This document shows positions 25,768-35,727 of a DNA stretch of 64,000 nucleotides, piece by piece. The first letter of the stretch is position 1; each line of letters begins with the position of its first letter. The notes beneath the pieces were generated by a model that did no database searches, was not told the DNA's origin, and was given only the letters and a program-made list of their open reading frames with translations. Source of the DNA: Frigoribacterium sp. MEB024 (GTDB taxonomy: Bacteria; Actinomycetota; Actinomycetes; Actinomycetales; Microbacteriaceae); contig NZ_JXQZ01000099.1 of NCBI RefSeq assembly GCF_000878135.1, positions 1 through 64,000 on the forward strand, given 5' to 3'. The position numbers were made by a program, and so were the translations under genes.

Positions 25768-26643
25768 TCAGGCTCGATTATCTTGCGACAGTTCGGGTGC
25801 CGTGCGGCGGCGGACCTGGCTCGCACTGACCGGCTGCTCGTAGCGCTCGTCGTCCATCGGGTCGTCACGCGTGTCGTCGTGGGAGGCGTCACCCGACGTG
25901 ACGGCGGGTGCCTCGGGCGCGGACATCGGCGACGGTCCGGTCAGCGGGGCGGGAGCCGTGGGTGCTCGGTAGGCCTCGTCGCCACCCCGGACCGGGGCAT
26001 CGTCGAGGGCCGCGGGGCGGAGCGTCGCCGAGGGGGCGGCACCCGTGGGCGCGGAGGCCTCGGTGCGTCGCTGCTCGGTCGCCGACGCGGCGCGCTGCTC
26101 GGCCTCCCAGGCTTTCTGCTTCGCGGCCGTGTCTCGGTCGACGTCGGCCTCTTCGTACTTCCAGCGGGCGAGATCGTCGCGGAAGAGCTTCTTGGCCCGG
26201 CCGGGGCGGTTCTGCCACTCGACGAGGCGGTCGCGGAGTTCACCGAGCGTCTGCTCGGACTGGAAGCTGAAGGACGCCGAGTTGCGCTTGATCTCGGCCA
26301 GTTCGTGAGCCGCCCAGTCGGCGGCGAGGGTGCTGCCGGTCGCGGGCAACAGCCGCAGGCGGACGTCGGCTTCGTGGCCGAGGTGATCGGCGTAGGCACG
26401 CTCCTCGACCCCGAGCGAGGTGTAGACGGCACCCTTGCGGGCCGCCGAGACGAGGGCCGCGACGGCCGCGGCTTTCGCCTCGTCCTCGTGCGACGACACG
26501 ACTCGCCGCGTGCTCGCCCGGCCGATGAGGGCTGCGACGACGCCGGCCACGACGATGGCGACGAAGGGGATCACCGCATCGGTGACGACACGCCACCCGT
26601 TGTCCGAAGAGAGCCATTCGACGAGATCGTTCCACCACTGCAT
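25768..26643 (-). CDS. hypothetical single-TM protein with long charged tail
   Basis: 291-aa protein. One TM helix (about residues 22-42, VIPFVAIVVAGVVAALIG) follows a Trp-rich start. A helical region rich in Glu, Arg and Ala (about 50-190) and a disordered Pro/Ala/Asp tail follow. No family recognised. The ATG lies 7 nt after TAGTGT, supporting a leaderless start. Confidence 0.65.
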   Translation of the reverse strand: MQWWNDLVEWLSSDNGWRVVTDAVIPFVAIVVAGVVAALIGRASTRRVVSSHEDEAKAAAVAALVSAARKGAVYTSLGVEERAYADHLGHEADVRLRLLPATGSTLAADWAAHELAEIKRNSASFSFQSEQTLGELRDRLVEWQNRPGRAKKLFRDDLARWKYEEADVDRDTAAKQKAWEAEQRAASATEQRRTEASAPTGAAPSATLRPAALDDAPVRGGDEAYRAPTAPAPLTGPSPMSAPEAPAVTSGDASHDDTRDDPMDDERYEQPVSASQVRRRTAPELSQDNRA

Positions 26644-26733
26644 GGGGCGAACACTACAGCCGAGGTCGAAGGTTGGACGGCTGCGACATGCTGTCGGGGA
26701 GGCCGTCACGGTGCCCGGGCGGAGGCATCGGGA

Positions 26734-27030
26734 TCAGGCGAACCGGAAGCAGTCGGTGGCGTCGTCGCGACTCCAGAACTCACCGATCTCGACGAAGCGA
26801 CGCTGACGGGGCAGGAACCGCTTGGCGCGGTAGCGATCGCCCTGCGGGTCGTCGAAGCGCTCGACGTAGCCCACGATCTCACCGCCGGGTCGGGTCACCC
26901 GAGCGAGGTCGTCGTGCACCTGGACGAGGTGCAGGCCGCCCCGGGTCGAGCGCAGGGAGGGCAGGGGAACGCCTGCGTGAGCGTGCGGGGCAGACGGGAC
27001 GATCGCGTGGTCGAGGGTGCTGCTGGTCAT
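26734..27030 (-). CDS. conserved-looking hypothetical protein, 98 aa
   Basis: Small protein without TM segments: an N-terminal His/Pro-rich part, then a compact basic domain ending EFWSRDDATDCFRF. Good ribosome site AGGAGC 6 nt before the ATG. Function unknown. Downstream of the aldo/keto reductase on the same strand but separated from it by a terminator. Confidence 0.6.
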   Translation of the reverse strand: MTSSTLDHAIVPSAPHAHAGVPLPSLRSTRGGLHLVQVHDDLARVTRPGGEIVGYVERFDDPQGDRYRAKRFLPRQRRFVEIGEFWSRDDATDCFRFA

Positions 27031-27128
27031 GAGGTGCTCCTGAGGTCATCCGGCCGATGCTGTCGAGAACACCCTTGACGCTAGGGGTGACCACCGACAT
27101 CGACCTCGGGCACCTCGGACCTCGGAGA

Positions 27129-27153
27129 GCGCGGTGCCCCGTCGGCACCGCGC
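27129..27153 (-). terminator. terminator of the aldo/keto reductase gene
   Basis: 10-bp perfect stem (gcgcggtgcc / ggcaccgcgc) with a 5-nt loop, starting 8 bp beyond the reductase stop. Confidence 0.65.
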
Positions 27154-27160
27154 CGTCCGG

Positions 27161-28180
27161 TCAGCGGCCCGTGCCGTCGACCGCCAGCGGCTCGATCGCC
27201 GCGAGCTCGTCCTCGGTCAGCTCGGCACCGTCGAGGGCGTCGAGGCTGTCGTCCAGCTGGGCCACCGACGAGGCGCCGATGAGGGCGCTGGTCACGGCGG
27301 GCTGACGCAGCACCCAGGTGAGCGAGAGCTGCGCGAGCGACTGGCCCCGCGCCTCCGCGATCTCGTTCAGGCCGCGGACGCGCGAGAGGTAGGTCTCGTC
27401 GAGGGCGTCCTCGGAGAACCACCGGCCCTCGGCCGCGCGCGAGCCCGCGGGAGCACTGCCCGAGAGGTAGCGGTTCGTCAGGAGGCCCCCGGCCAGGGGC
27501 GAGAACACGATCGAGCCGACGCCGCGGGTCAGCAGGGTGTCGAAGAGCCCCCGCTCGGGCCGGCGGTCGAACATGTTGTACCGCGGCTGGTGGATCAGCA
27601 GCGGCACGCCCTCTGCCGCCAGGGCGTCGATCGCGGCCTCGGTCTGCGCCGGGTCGTAGTTGGAGATGCCGGCGTAGAGCGCCTTGCCCTGCCGGACGGC
27701 CGTCGCGAGCGCCCCCATCGTCTCGTCGATCGGGGTCTCGGGGTCGGGGCGGTGCGAGTAGAAGATGTCGACGTGGTCCATGCCGAGCCGCCCGAGGCTG
27801 GCCTCGAGCGAGTTGAGCAGGTACTTGCGCGACCCCCCGTCGCCGTACGGCCCGGGGGTCATGTCGTAACCCGCCTTGGACGACACCACGATCTCGTCGC
27901 GGTAGGGGCGCAGGTTCGCCGCGGCGATGCGGCCGAACTGTTCTTCGGCCGAGCCGTAGGGCGGGCCGTAGTTGTTCGCCAGGTCGAAGTGGGTGACCCC
28001 GCGGTCGAACGCGCGGAGCACGATGTCGCGCTGGGTCTCGAGTCCGCGGTCGGAACCGAAGTTGTTCCAGAAGCCCAGCGAGATGCGGGGCAGCTTGAGC
28101 CCGCTGCGGCCCGTGCGGACGTAGTCGAGTCGTGAGTACCGTGCGTCGTCGGCGACGTAGGGCGTGAAGGGTGATCTCAT
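27161..28180 (-). CDS. aldo/keto reductase, YghZ-like (L-glyceraldehyde-3-P reductase type)
   Basis: 339-aa AKR of the YghZ/AKR14 type. The catalytic tetrad is visible as Asp and Tyr in HFDLANNYG, Lys in SSKAGYD and His in YSHRPD. The loop GPPYGSAEEQFG is typical of the subfamily. NADPH-dependent carbonyl reduction, possibly detoxifying methylglyoxal or L-glyceraldehyde-3-P. The ATG lies 6 nt after TAGGCT: leaderless, back-to-back with msrA. Confidence 0.9.
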   Translation of the reverse strand: MRSPFTPYVADDARYSRLDYVRTGRSGLKLPRISLGFWNNFGSDRGLETQRDIVLRAFDRGVTHFDLANNYGPPYGSAEEQFGRIAAANLRPYRDEIVVSSKAGYDMTPGPYGDGGSRKYLLNSLEASLGRLGMDHVDIFYSHRPDPETPIDETMGALATAVRQGKALYAGISNYDPAQTEAAIDALAAEGVPLLIHQPRYNMFDRRPERGLFDTLLTRGVGSIVFSPLAGGLLTNRYLSGSAPAGSRAAEGRWFSEDALDETYLSRVRGLNEIAEARGQSLAQLSLTWVLRQPAVTSALIGASSVAQLDDSLDALDGAELTEDELAAIEPLAVDGTGR

Positions 28181-28227
28181 GCGGTCAGCCTAGGGCGGGG
28201 CCCCGAGTCGGGAGTAGGTTCACGGGC
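28181..28227. promoter_or_regulatory. divergent leaderless promoter pair (AKR / msrA)
   Basis: Only 47 bp separate the two start codons. Minus strand: TAGGCT (28192-28187), then 6 nt, then ATG. Plus strand: TAGGTT (28215-28220), then 7 nt, then ATG. Each -35 region falls near or inside the other promoter. Confidence 0.65.
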
Positions 28228-28755
28228 ATGACGACATTCGTTCTCGCCGGCGGTTGCTTCTGGTGCCTCGACGCGGTCTACCGCACCCTCGACGGCGTCA
28301 CCGAGGTGGTCTCGGGCTACACCGGCGGAGACACCGTGGAGCCGAGCTACGACGACGTGTGCACCGGCCGGACGGGGCACGCCGAGGCCGTCGCGGTCAC
28401 CTTCGACCCCGAGAAGATCCCCGCCGACGTCGTCCTCGACGTCTTCTTCACCCTGCACGACCCGCGTCAGCTGAACCGGCAGGGCGCGGACGTCGGCACC
28501 CAGTACCGTTCGGCGATGTTCTCCGCCGACGACGAGCAGGCGGTGCTCTTCCGGGCGGCCCGCGACCGCGCCTCCGAGGCCTGGGACGGCGGTGTCGTCA
28601 CGACCATCGAGCCGCTGCCCACCTGGTACGACGCCGAGGAGCACCACCAGGACTTCTTCGCCAAGAACCCCGGCCAGGGCTACTGCACGGCCGTCGCTCT
28701 GCCGAAGGTCACCAAGATCCGCAAGTCGTACGCGAAGTACGTGCTCGCCTCGTAG
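28228..28755 (+). CDS. msrA: peptide-methionine (S)-S-oxide reductase MsrA
   Basis: 175-aa MsrA. The active site is GGCFWC (residues 8-13) followed by the family motifs VSGYTGG, GHAEAV and QYRSAMF. NPGQGYC carries the recycling cysteine. It repairs oxidised methionine using thioredoxin. Leaderless-type start after TAGGTT. Confidence 0.95.
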   Translation: MTTFVLAGGCFWCLDAVYRTLDGVTEVVSGYTGGDTVEPSYDDVCTGRTGHAEAVAVTFDPEKIPADVVLDVFFTLHDPRQLNRQGADVGTQYRSAMFSADDEQAVLFRAARDRASEAWDGGVVTTIEPLPTWYDAEEHHQDFFAKNPGQGYCTAVALPKVTKIRKSYAKYVLAS

Positions 28756-28811
28756 ACGGGCCGCGCCGACCGGCGCGACCGACCGAGAGAAGAGGAAAGG
28801 GGCGCTCGACG

Positions 28812-29027
28812 ATGAGTGACCAGAACACCTTGCACCGACAGACCTGGGTGGCCGTGGGCCCGGCAGGCGCGGTCGGCACCATCCTGCGGAGCGACGGCGA
28901 CTTCACCGTGCGCCTCTCCGCGAAGGGGACCGACGGCGGCGTCTATCCGACCCTGGCCGTGGCCAAGAGCGCCCTGTTCGCGGCGTTGGGCCCGGGAGCC
29001 GAGTACCCCGAGTTTCACGAGCACTGA
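28812..29027 (+). CDS. small hypothetical protein, 71 aa
   Basis: Small soluble protein with two beta-rich stretches (WVAVGPAGAVGTIL and DFTVRLSAKG) ending in a His/Glu-rich tail. Family unknown. Ribosome site GAAAGGGG upstream. Probably co-transcribed with msrA (56-bp gap). Confidence 0.6.
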   Translation: MSDQNTLHRQTWVAVGPAGAVGTILRSDGDFTVRLSAKGTDGGVYPTLAVAKSALFAALGPGAEYPEFHEH

Positions 29028-29142
29028 GGCGTCCGCGGACGACCTCGCGTCGCGTCGTCCCCCGAGCGGCCCCCGCCGTCCTTCTCCACAAGGAGGCGCG
29101 GGTGCCGTCCCGGGGGAGTCCCGCCTTCGCGAGACTCCCGTC

Positions 29143-29748
29143 ATGACAGACACCATCACCCTCACAGGGATCATCGCGACCGACCCCCGGGCCCTCGTGA
29201 CGCAGTCAGGCCTCTCCATCTCGAGCTTCCGGCTCGCCTCGTCGCAACGCCGCTACGACCGCGTCAAGGGCGAGTGGGTGGACGGCGAGACGAACTGGTA
29301 CACCGTCACGGCCTTCCGCCAGCTCGCCGACAACGTGCTCGCCAGTCTCCGCAAGGGGCAGCGGGTCGTCGTCACCGGGCGGGTCCGCATCCGCTCGTGG
29401 GAGTCCGGTGAACGCAGCGGCATGACGGTCGAGGTCGACGCCGACGCGATCGGTCACGACCTCGTCTGGGGAAGGTCGACGTTCGAACGACGGGTCGCGT
29501 CCGCCCCGGCCGTCGGACCGGTGGCGCCGACTGCCGCGGGTGGTGACGACCCGGCCGCGACCTCCGGCCTGGACGGGGTGGCACCCCGGACGGAGGGCGA
29601 CGGTGGGGTCGGTCACGGAGGTCCCTCGGACGGTTCCGCCTCGGATGCGTCCTCGTCGGACCCCGACCGGGTGGCGGTCCCGGACGAGGGTGCGGACTGG
29701 GGTGCTCCACCGGCCATCGGTGCCGACGAGGCGCCGGCCCCGTTCTGA
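29143..29748 (+). CDS. ssb: single-stranded DNA-binding protein (paralogue)
   Basis: 201-aa protein. An N-terminal OB fold (about 1-110) has the SSB motifs NWYTVTAFRQLADN, LRKGQRVVVTGRV and the aromatic WESGERSGM. The C-terminal tail is low-complexity Gly/Asp/Ser and ends EAPAPF rather than the standard acidic DDDIPF tip, so partner recruitment may differ. A hairpin with gggagtc / gactccc arms (29114-29139) lies immediately before the ATG. Probably an accessory SSB rather than the essential one. Confidence 0.85.
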   Translation: MTDTITLTGIIATDPRALVTQSGLSISSFRLASSQRRYDRVKGEWVDGETNWYTVTAFRQLADNVLASLRKGQRVVVTGRVRIRSWESGERSGMTVEVDADAIGHDLVWGRSTFERRVASAPAVGPVAPTAAGGDDPAATSGLDGVAPRTEGDGGVGHGGPSDGSASDASSSDPDRVAVPDEGADWGAPPAIGADEAPAPF

Positions 29749-29846
29749 GCTCCGGAGCGCCCCGTGCTCCCGGCCCGCGGGTCGGCACGCCGTAGACTCG
29801 ACACGGCTCGCCGACCCGCGGCCGCCACCCGCGACGAAGGGCACCT

Positions 29847-30308
29847 GTGCACGGTTCGAGACCCCCACGCGGCCTGGGGCTCGCCGCGATCCTGCTGGCC
29901 GTGGCGGTCCCCCTCGCGGGCTGCACCTCGTCCCCCGAGCCGACGCCGACGACGCAGCCCACGGCGACGTCGACGGGCGCTCCGGCGTTCTCGTCCGAGT
30001 CGACGACGGCCGAGGCGCTGGCCCACTTCGACGAGGTGAACGCGGCGACCGTCGCCGCGAACGCCCGCCCGGGCGGGCGCGCGGTCGTCGACGCGCTCGT
30101 GGCTGCGGGCTTCGACAAGTCGTCGATGCAGGTCACCGCCGACACGACCTCGATCGGCCGCGACGCCGACAGCGTGCAGTTCTCCGTGCTCTGGGGTCAG
30201 GACTGCCTGATCGGGCAGGTCTCGGGCGCGGGGTACACGAGCCAGACGGCGCCGGTGCTCGGCACGGGCGCCTGCCTCGTGGGGTCGACCCGAGCCATCG
30301 ACTGGTGA
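29847..30308 (+). CDS. lipoprotein with DUF6993-like domain
   Basis: 153-aa precursor. A signal peptide ends in the lipobox LAGC (Cys about 26), followed by a Thr/Pro-rich linker and a compact domain with two cysteines (GQDCLIGQV, GTGACLVG) likely forming an external disulfide. Matches actinobacterial DUF6993 from memory; function unknown. GTG start with GAAGGG upstream and a TAGACT box near 29792. Confidence 0.75.
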   Translation: MHGSRPPRGLGLAAILLAVAVPLAGCTSSPEPTPTTQPTATSTGAPAFSSESTTAEALAHFDEVNAATVAANARPGGRAVVDALVAAGFDKSSMQVTADTTSIGRDADSVQFSVLWGQDCLIGQVSGAGYTSQTAPVLGTGACLVGSTRAIDW

Positions 30309-30345
30309 CGTCGGGGGCGGGGCCCCGCCCGATAGACTCGCTGCC

Positions 30346-32031
<1,686 letters not shown>

Positions 32032-32047
32032 CCGGCACCCCACCGTC

Positions 32048-32521
32048 ATGACCCGCCTGCACGTGCCGACCCGAGTCCGCTGGAGCGATCTCGACGGGTA
32101 CCGACACGTGAACAACGCGTCGATGCTGCGCCTCCTCGAGGAGGCGCGCATCGACGCGTTCTGGTCGGCCGACGGGGCGATCGACGAGCGGTCGTCGGCC
32201 GCCGTCCTCGACGGCAGCCCGAACGCCACGACGATGACGCTCATCGCCCGTCAAGAGCTCGAGTACCTGATCCCCATCCCGTACCTGCGGGCCCCACTCG
32301 ACGTGCAGATCTGGGTCGGACGTCTCGGCGGAGCGAGCCTCGAGGTCTGCTACGAGGTCTGGTCGCCCGAGGGCGTCGAACCCCGGCAGCTGTTCACGAA
32401 GGCCGCCACCACGATCGTGCTCGTCGACTCGGCGACCGACCGGCCACGACGCATCTCGGACGTCGAGCGCGACGCCTGGTCACCGTTCGTCGAAGAGCCC
32501 CTCGCCTTTCGCCGGCGCTGA
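32048..32521 (+). CDS. 4-hydroxybenzoyl-CoA-type acyl-CoA thioesterase (hot-dog fold)
   Basis: 157-aa hot-dog thioesterase. VRWSDLDGYRHVNNA carries the catalytic Asp of the 4HBT family. Hydrolyses acyl-CoA esters; the chain specificity cannot be told. It follows ettA by 16 bp and is probably in its transcript. Confidence 0.85.
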   Translation: MTRLHVPTRVRWSDLDGYRHVNNASMLRLLEEARIDAFWSADGAIDERSSAAVLDGSPNATTMTLIARQELEYLIPIPYLRAPLDVQIWVGRLGGASLEVCYEVWSPEGVEPRQLFTKAATTIVLVDSATDRPRRISDVERDAWSPFVEEPLAFRRR

Positions 32522-32537
32522 CCCGGCACGCGTCCCG

Positions 32538-33407
32538 TCAGCCTCGCGGCACCCGAACCATGCCCTCTTGCGCGACGCTCGCCACGAGCGTGCCCGCGCG
32601 GTCGTAGATGCGACCGAGCGAGAGCCCGCGGCCACCGACCGCGTTGGGGCTCTCTTGCACGTAGAGCAGCCACTCGTCGACCCGCGCGGGGCGGTGCCAC
32701 CACATGGCGTGGTCGAGGCTCGCGACCTTGAGGCCGGGGGTGACGAACGCGACGCCGTGGCGGCGGTAGATCGGTTCGAGCAGGGTGTAGTCGCTGGCGT
32801 AGAGCAGGGCGGCGCGGTGGAGGTCGGCGTCGTCGGGCAGCGGTCCCGTCGCCTTGAGCCAGACGGCCTGGTGGGCGACGTGGTCGCCCTCGACGCTGAA
32901 GAACACGGGCGACGGCACGTGACGCATGTCGAACGGGCGCCGCGCCCACGACTGGGCGACGGGGTTGTCGACGGCCGACAGCAGTTCGGCGTCGCTCGGG
33001 ACGTCCTCGGGGTCGGGCAGCCCGGTGGGCATGTCGACCTGGTGGTCGAGCCCCTCGTCGGGGGTCTGGAAGGACGCGATCATCGAGAAGATCGGCACCC
33101 CGTCCTGCGAGGCCTGGGTGCGCCGGGTCGCGAACGAGCGGCCGTCGTGGATGCGGTCGACCGTGAACGTGATGGGGATGGTGAGGTCGCCGGGCCGCAG
33201 GAAGTACGAGTGCAGCGAATGGACGTCGCGTCCACCGCCGACGGTGCGCTGGGCGGCCACGAGGGCCTGTGCCGCGACCTGTCCGCCGAACACGCGACCG
33301 AGCGGCTCGGGTTGTGACCCCCCGGTGAAGACGTCCTGCCCGCCGACGTTGCCCGCTGGCGAGAGGTCGAGGGTGGACAGCAGGCTCTGCAGCGGATCGA
33401 CGGTCAC
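32538..33407 (-). CDS. tesB: acyl-CoA thioesterase II
   Basis: 289-aa double hot-dog TesB-type enzyme: RVFGGQVAAQAL, HSLHSYFLRPGD and the second-domain LDHAMWWHRP are typical. Hydrolyses medium- to long-chain acyl-CoA. GTG start 7 nt after TAAACT (leaderless). It is convergent with another hot-dog thioesterase gene. Confidence 0.92.
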   Translation of the reverse strand: MTVDPLQSLLSTLDLSPAGNVGGQDVFTGGSQPEPLGRVFGGQVAAQALVAAQRTVGGGRDVHSLHSYFLRPGDLTIPITFTVDRIHDGRSFATRRTQASQDGVPIFSMIASFQTPDEGLDHQVDMPTGLPDPEDVPSDAELLSAVDNPVAQSWARRPFDMRHVPSPVFFSVEGDHVAHQAVWLKATGPLPDDADLHRAALLYASDYTLLEPIYRRHGVAFVTPGLKVASLDHAMWWHRPARVDEWLLYVQESPNAVGGRGLSLGRIYDRAGTLVASVAQEGMVRVPRG

Positions 33408-33428
33408 CCGATGTAGTTTAGGGGGCCG
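33408..33428. promoter_or_regulatory. overlapping bidirectional -10 element
   Basis: Start codons of tesB and the next gene lie 21 bp apart. The patch TAGTTTA (33414-33420) reads TAGTTT rightward and TAAACT leftward, so one A/T patch could serve as the -10 box in both directions. Confidence 0.5.
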
Positions 33429-34100
33429 ATGAACGACGCATTCACCCTCCCCGACTCCCTGTCCCTCAGCGATCTCGCGACCTATCTCGGGCGTGCGGGC
33501 CGGGTCGAGGACGGCTCGGTCCGGCTCATCGCCGGCTCGGGCGTCCTCGCCGTCTACGTCGCCGTCTTCTACCCGATGGGGCTGCTCGACTCGAGCCCCA
33601 CGGTGCTCGGACTGCGCACCTTCCAGCTCGACGACCGTCCCGAGTTCGACGCCGTGGTGCCGGTCCGGTCGTTGAAAGAGCGCCTCGTGCGCCTGCAGAA
33701 CGACGTCGTCGACCCGACCGCGCCCGTCACCGTGTCCGTGCCCGCCACGGTCAACACGGTGACCTGGGCGGCCATCTCACCGCCGCGGGGCGGCTGGGCA
33801 CGGCTCGAACCGATCGAGTCCGACCGCCTCCGCTCGACGGCCGAGGCGGGCATCGCCCGCGTCGCCGAGGCGATCCCGACGGGCACGGGCGAGCAGATCG
33901 TGCACCGGGTGAGGGCCGACGTGTGGTCGGCACCCGTCGAGGGCGCCGAGGGAGTCCCCGCCGGTGCCGGCTTCGGTGCGCTCAGCCTCGGCTTCCTCGA
34001 CGGCGAGGACGAGGTCGCCGTCTTCGAGACGGGCACCTGGACGCGCCTCACGACGCCCAAGGGCCACGTCCTCGTCAAGCGGCGGTCGTCCCTGCTCTGA
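33429..34100 (+). CDS. hypothetical protein, 223 aa
   Basis: Soluble alpha/beta protein of regular actinobacterial composition with no family recognised. It begins LPDSLSLSDLATYLGRAGRVEDGSVRLIA and ends with a basic KRRSSLL tail. The ATG directly follows a G-rich run. It is divergent from tesB and convergent with the globin gene (15 bp between stops). Confidence 0.65.
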   Translation: MNDAFTLPDSLSLSDLATYLGRAGRVEDGSVRLIAGSGVLAVYVAVFYPMGLLDSSPTVLGLRTFQLDDRPEFDAVVPVRSLKERLVRLQNDVVDPTAPVTVSVPATVNTVTWAAISPPRGGWARLEPIESDRLRSTAEAGIARVAEAIPTGTGEQIVHRVRADVWSAPVEGAEGVPAGAGFGALSLGFLDGEDEVAVFETGTWTRLTTPKGHVLVKRRSSLL

Positions 34101-34115
34101 CGCGGTCCGCGGTCG

Positions 34116-34601
34116 TCAGCGCTCGAACGTGTTGACCATGGCCTGGGCGGCGCGGTCGAGGTAACCCCAGAGCATCGCGTCGTCGAGGGGTGCGAGTTCG
34201 AGTTCGTCGACGGCCACCCGCATGTGCTGCAGCCAGTGGTCACGCGCCTCGGGCGTCACCCGGAACGGCATGTGCCGCATGCGCAGGCGGGGGTGCCCGC
34301 GCTCCTGGCTGTAGGTGGTGGGCCCACCCCAGTACTGCTCGAGGAACCCCGTCAAGCGCTGGATCGCGCCCTCGAGATCGGCCTCGGGATACATCGGCCA
34401 GAGCACCTCGTCGGTCCGGACGCCCTCGTAGAAGCGACGGACCAACTTCTCGAAGGTCGGCCGCCCGCCGATCTGCTGCCAGAAGTTGCCCTGGGCGGCG
34501 TCGTCACCGAGACCCCGCCGGACGGTGACCGGCACGGCCGACGGCGGGGGAGTCACGGGCTGCGCGGTGGACGGGCGTGGCGTCAGCGGGATGTCGGTCA
34601 C
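34116..34601 (-). CDS. glbO: group II truncated hemoglobin
   Basis: 161-aa truncated globin. After a Pro/Thr-rich 40-residue N-terminus, GGRPTFEKLVRRFYEGV and the helix-F segment RLRMRHMPF (proximal His) match trHbO. It binds O2/NO and is linked to oxidative and nitrosative stress. GTG start overlapping the end of mscS by 4 nt (GTGA), so the globin is translated with the channel. Confidence 0.9.
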   Translation of the reverse strand: MTDIPLTPRPSTAQPVTPPPSAVPVTVRRGLGDDAAQGNFWQQIGGRPTFEKLVRRFYEGVRTDEVLWPMYPEADLEGAIQRLTGFLEQYWGGPTTYSQERGHPRLRMRHMPFRVTPEARDHWLQHMRVAVDELELAPLDDAMLWGYLDRAAQAMVNTFER

Positions 34602-35599
34602 TTGCGCTTGCTCCGCGGCACGTGGGGCGTCGGCACCGTGCGCGGCGCCCGGGCGCCCTGGACCGAGGAGGCGCTGTCGAAGCCGGTCAGGACGACGCTC
34701 GTCAACGAGGGCAGCACGATGTCCATGGCGTCCAGGGTCTTCTTGAGGCGCGACCGCAGCTCGCGGTCGACGTTGTCGCGATCGGAGGACCTGGTCTTGG
34801 CGACGATGCGGATCACCACGTGTTCCTCGGAGATCGACTGGATGCCCCAGACCTCGGGCTGGTCGATGATGGCGCGCTTCCACTTGGGGATCGCCGCGAG
34901 CTCGTTGGCCGTGTTCAGCATGGCGTCCTGCACCTGGTCGACGTCGGCGGAGTACGGGACGGCGAGGTCGATGACCACCCGCGTCCAGCCCTGCGACATG
35001 TTGCCCACGCGCAGGATCTCGCCGTTGCGCACGAACCACAGCACGCCGTTGACGTCGCGGACCTGCGTGACGCGGATGCCGACGGCCTCCACGACACCGG
35101 CCGCGGGCCCGACGTCGACGACGTCGCCCACCCCCAGCTGGTCCTCGGCGACCATGAAGATGCCGTTGAGCATGTCTTTCACGATGTTCTGGGCACCGAA
35201 TGCGAGACCCGCCCCCACGACCCCGGCGGCGCTGACGATGGCGACGGCGTTGAAGTTGAGCTCGCCGAGGATCAAGACGAGCGCGATGCCCGCGACGACG
35301 ACCGTGACCACGTTGTTCAGCACGCTGCCGAGCGTGCGAGTGCGCTGCACGACCCGGACCGCCTGGAGGGGAGAGGCCATGAGGGCCTGCGTGTCGTCGA
35401 CGTTCTGCTTGCGTTTGATGCCGTTCACGACCTGGTCGACGACCCGACGGATCGTGAAGTGCAGGGCGACGCGCAACAACACCGCGACGAGCAGGATCGC
35501 GACGATCCGGATGGGAACGCGCCACATCGTCCAGAACGCCTCCCAGTCGAAGGCGATCGGGGCGGCGGGGTCGGTGGCAGCTGCGAGGAGGAGGTCCAT
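34598..35599 (-). CDS. mscS: MscS-type mechanosensitive channel
   Basis: 333-aa channel with three or four N-terminal helices. The pore helix region is GVVGAGLAFGAQNIVKDMLNG, and the beta domain carries LGVGDVVDVGPAAGVVE. It releases solutes under hypo-osmotic shock. Ends in a basic tail that overlaps the globin start. Confidence 0.9.
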   Translation of the reverse strand: MDLLLAAATDPAAPIAFDWEAFWTMWRVPIRIVAILLVAVLLRVALHFTIRRVVDQVVNGIKRKQNVDDTQALMASPLQAVRVVQRTRTLGSVLNNVVTVVVAGIALVLILGELNFNAVAIVSAAGVVGAGLAFGAQNIVKDMLNGIFMVAEDQLGVGDVVDVGPAAGVVEAVGIRVTQVRDVNGVLWFVRNGEILRVGNMSQGWTRVVIDLAVPYSADVDQVQDAMLNTANELAAIPKWKRAIIDQPEVWGIQSISEEHVVIRIVAKTRSSDRDNVDRELRSRLKKTLDAMDIVLPSLTSVVLTGFDSASSVQGARAPRTVPTPHVPRSKRK

Positions 35600-35658
35600 A
35601 TGAGCGACAAGTCAAGCACGCCGCCGCGACCCCACCCGGGAGGCGCCTGGACGCCGGA

Positions 35659-35687
35659 ACGGCGGGCCCTGTGAGAGGGCCCGCCGT
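35659..35687 (-). terminator. terminator of pepN
   Basis: 12-bp perfect stem (acggcgggccct / agggcccgccgt), 5-nt loop, 40 bp past the pepN stop and upstream of mscS. Confidence 0.75.
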
Positions 35688-35727
35688 CCGGGTCGTTCGT
35701 CGGGTCGTCGTGCGACCCGGGGCGCGA

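Noticed and set aside
28801-30150. Long open frames antisense to ssb and the lipoprotein gene
   Set aside because: Arg/Pro/Ser-rich low-quality translations typical of shadow frames in GC-rich DNA.
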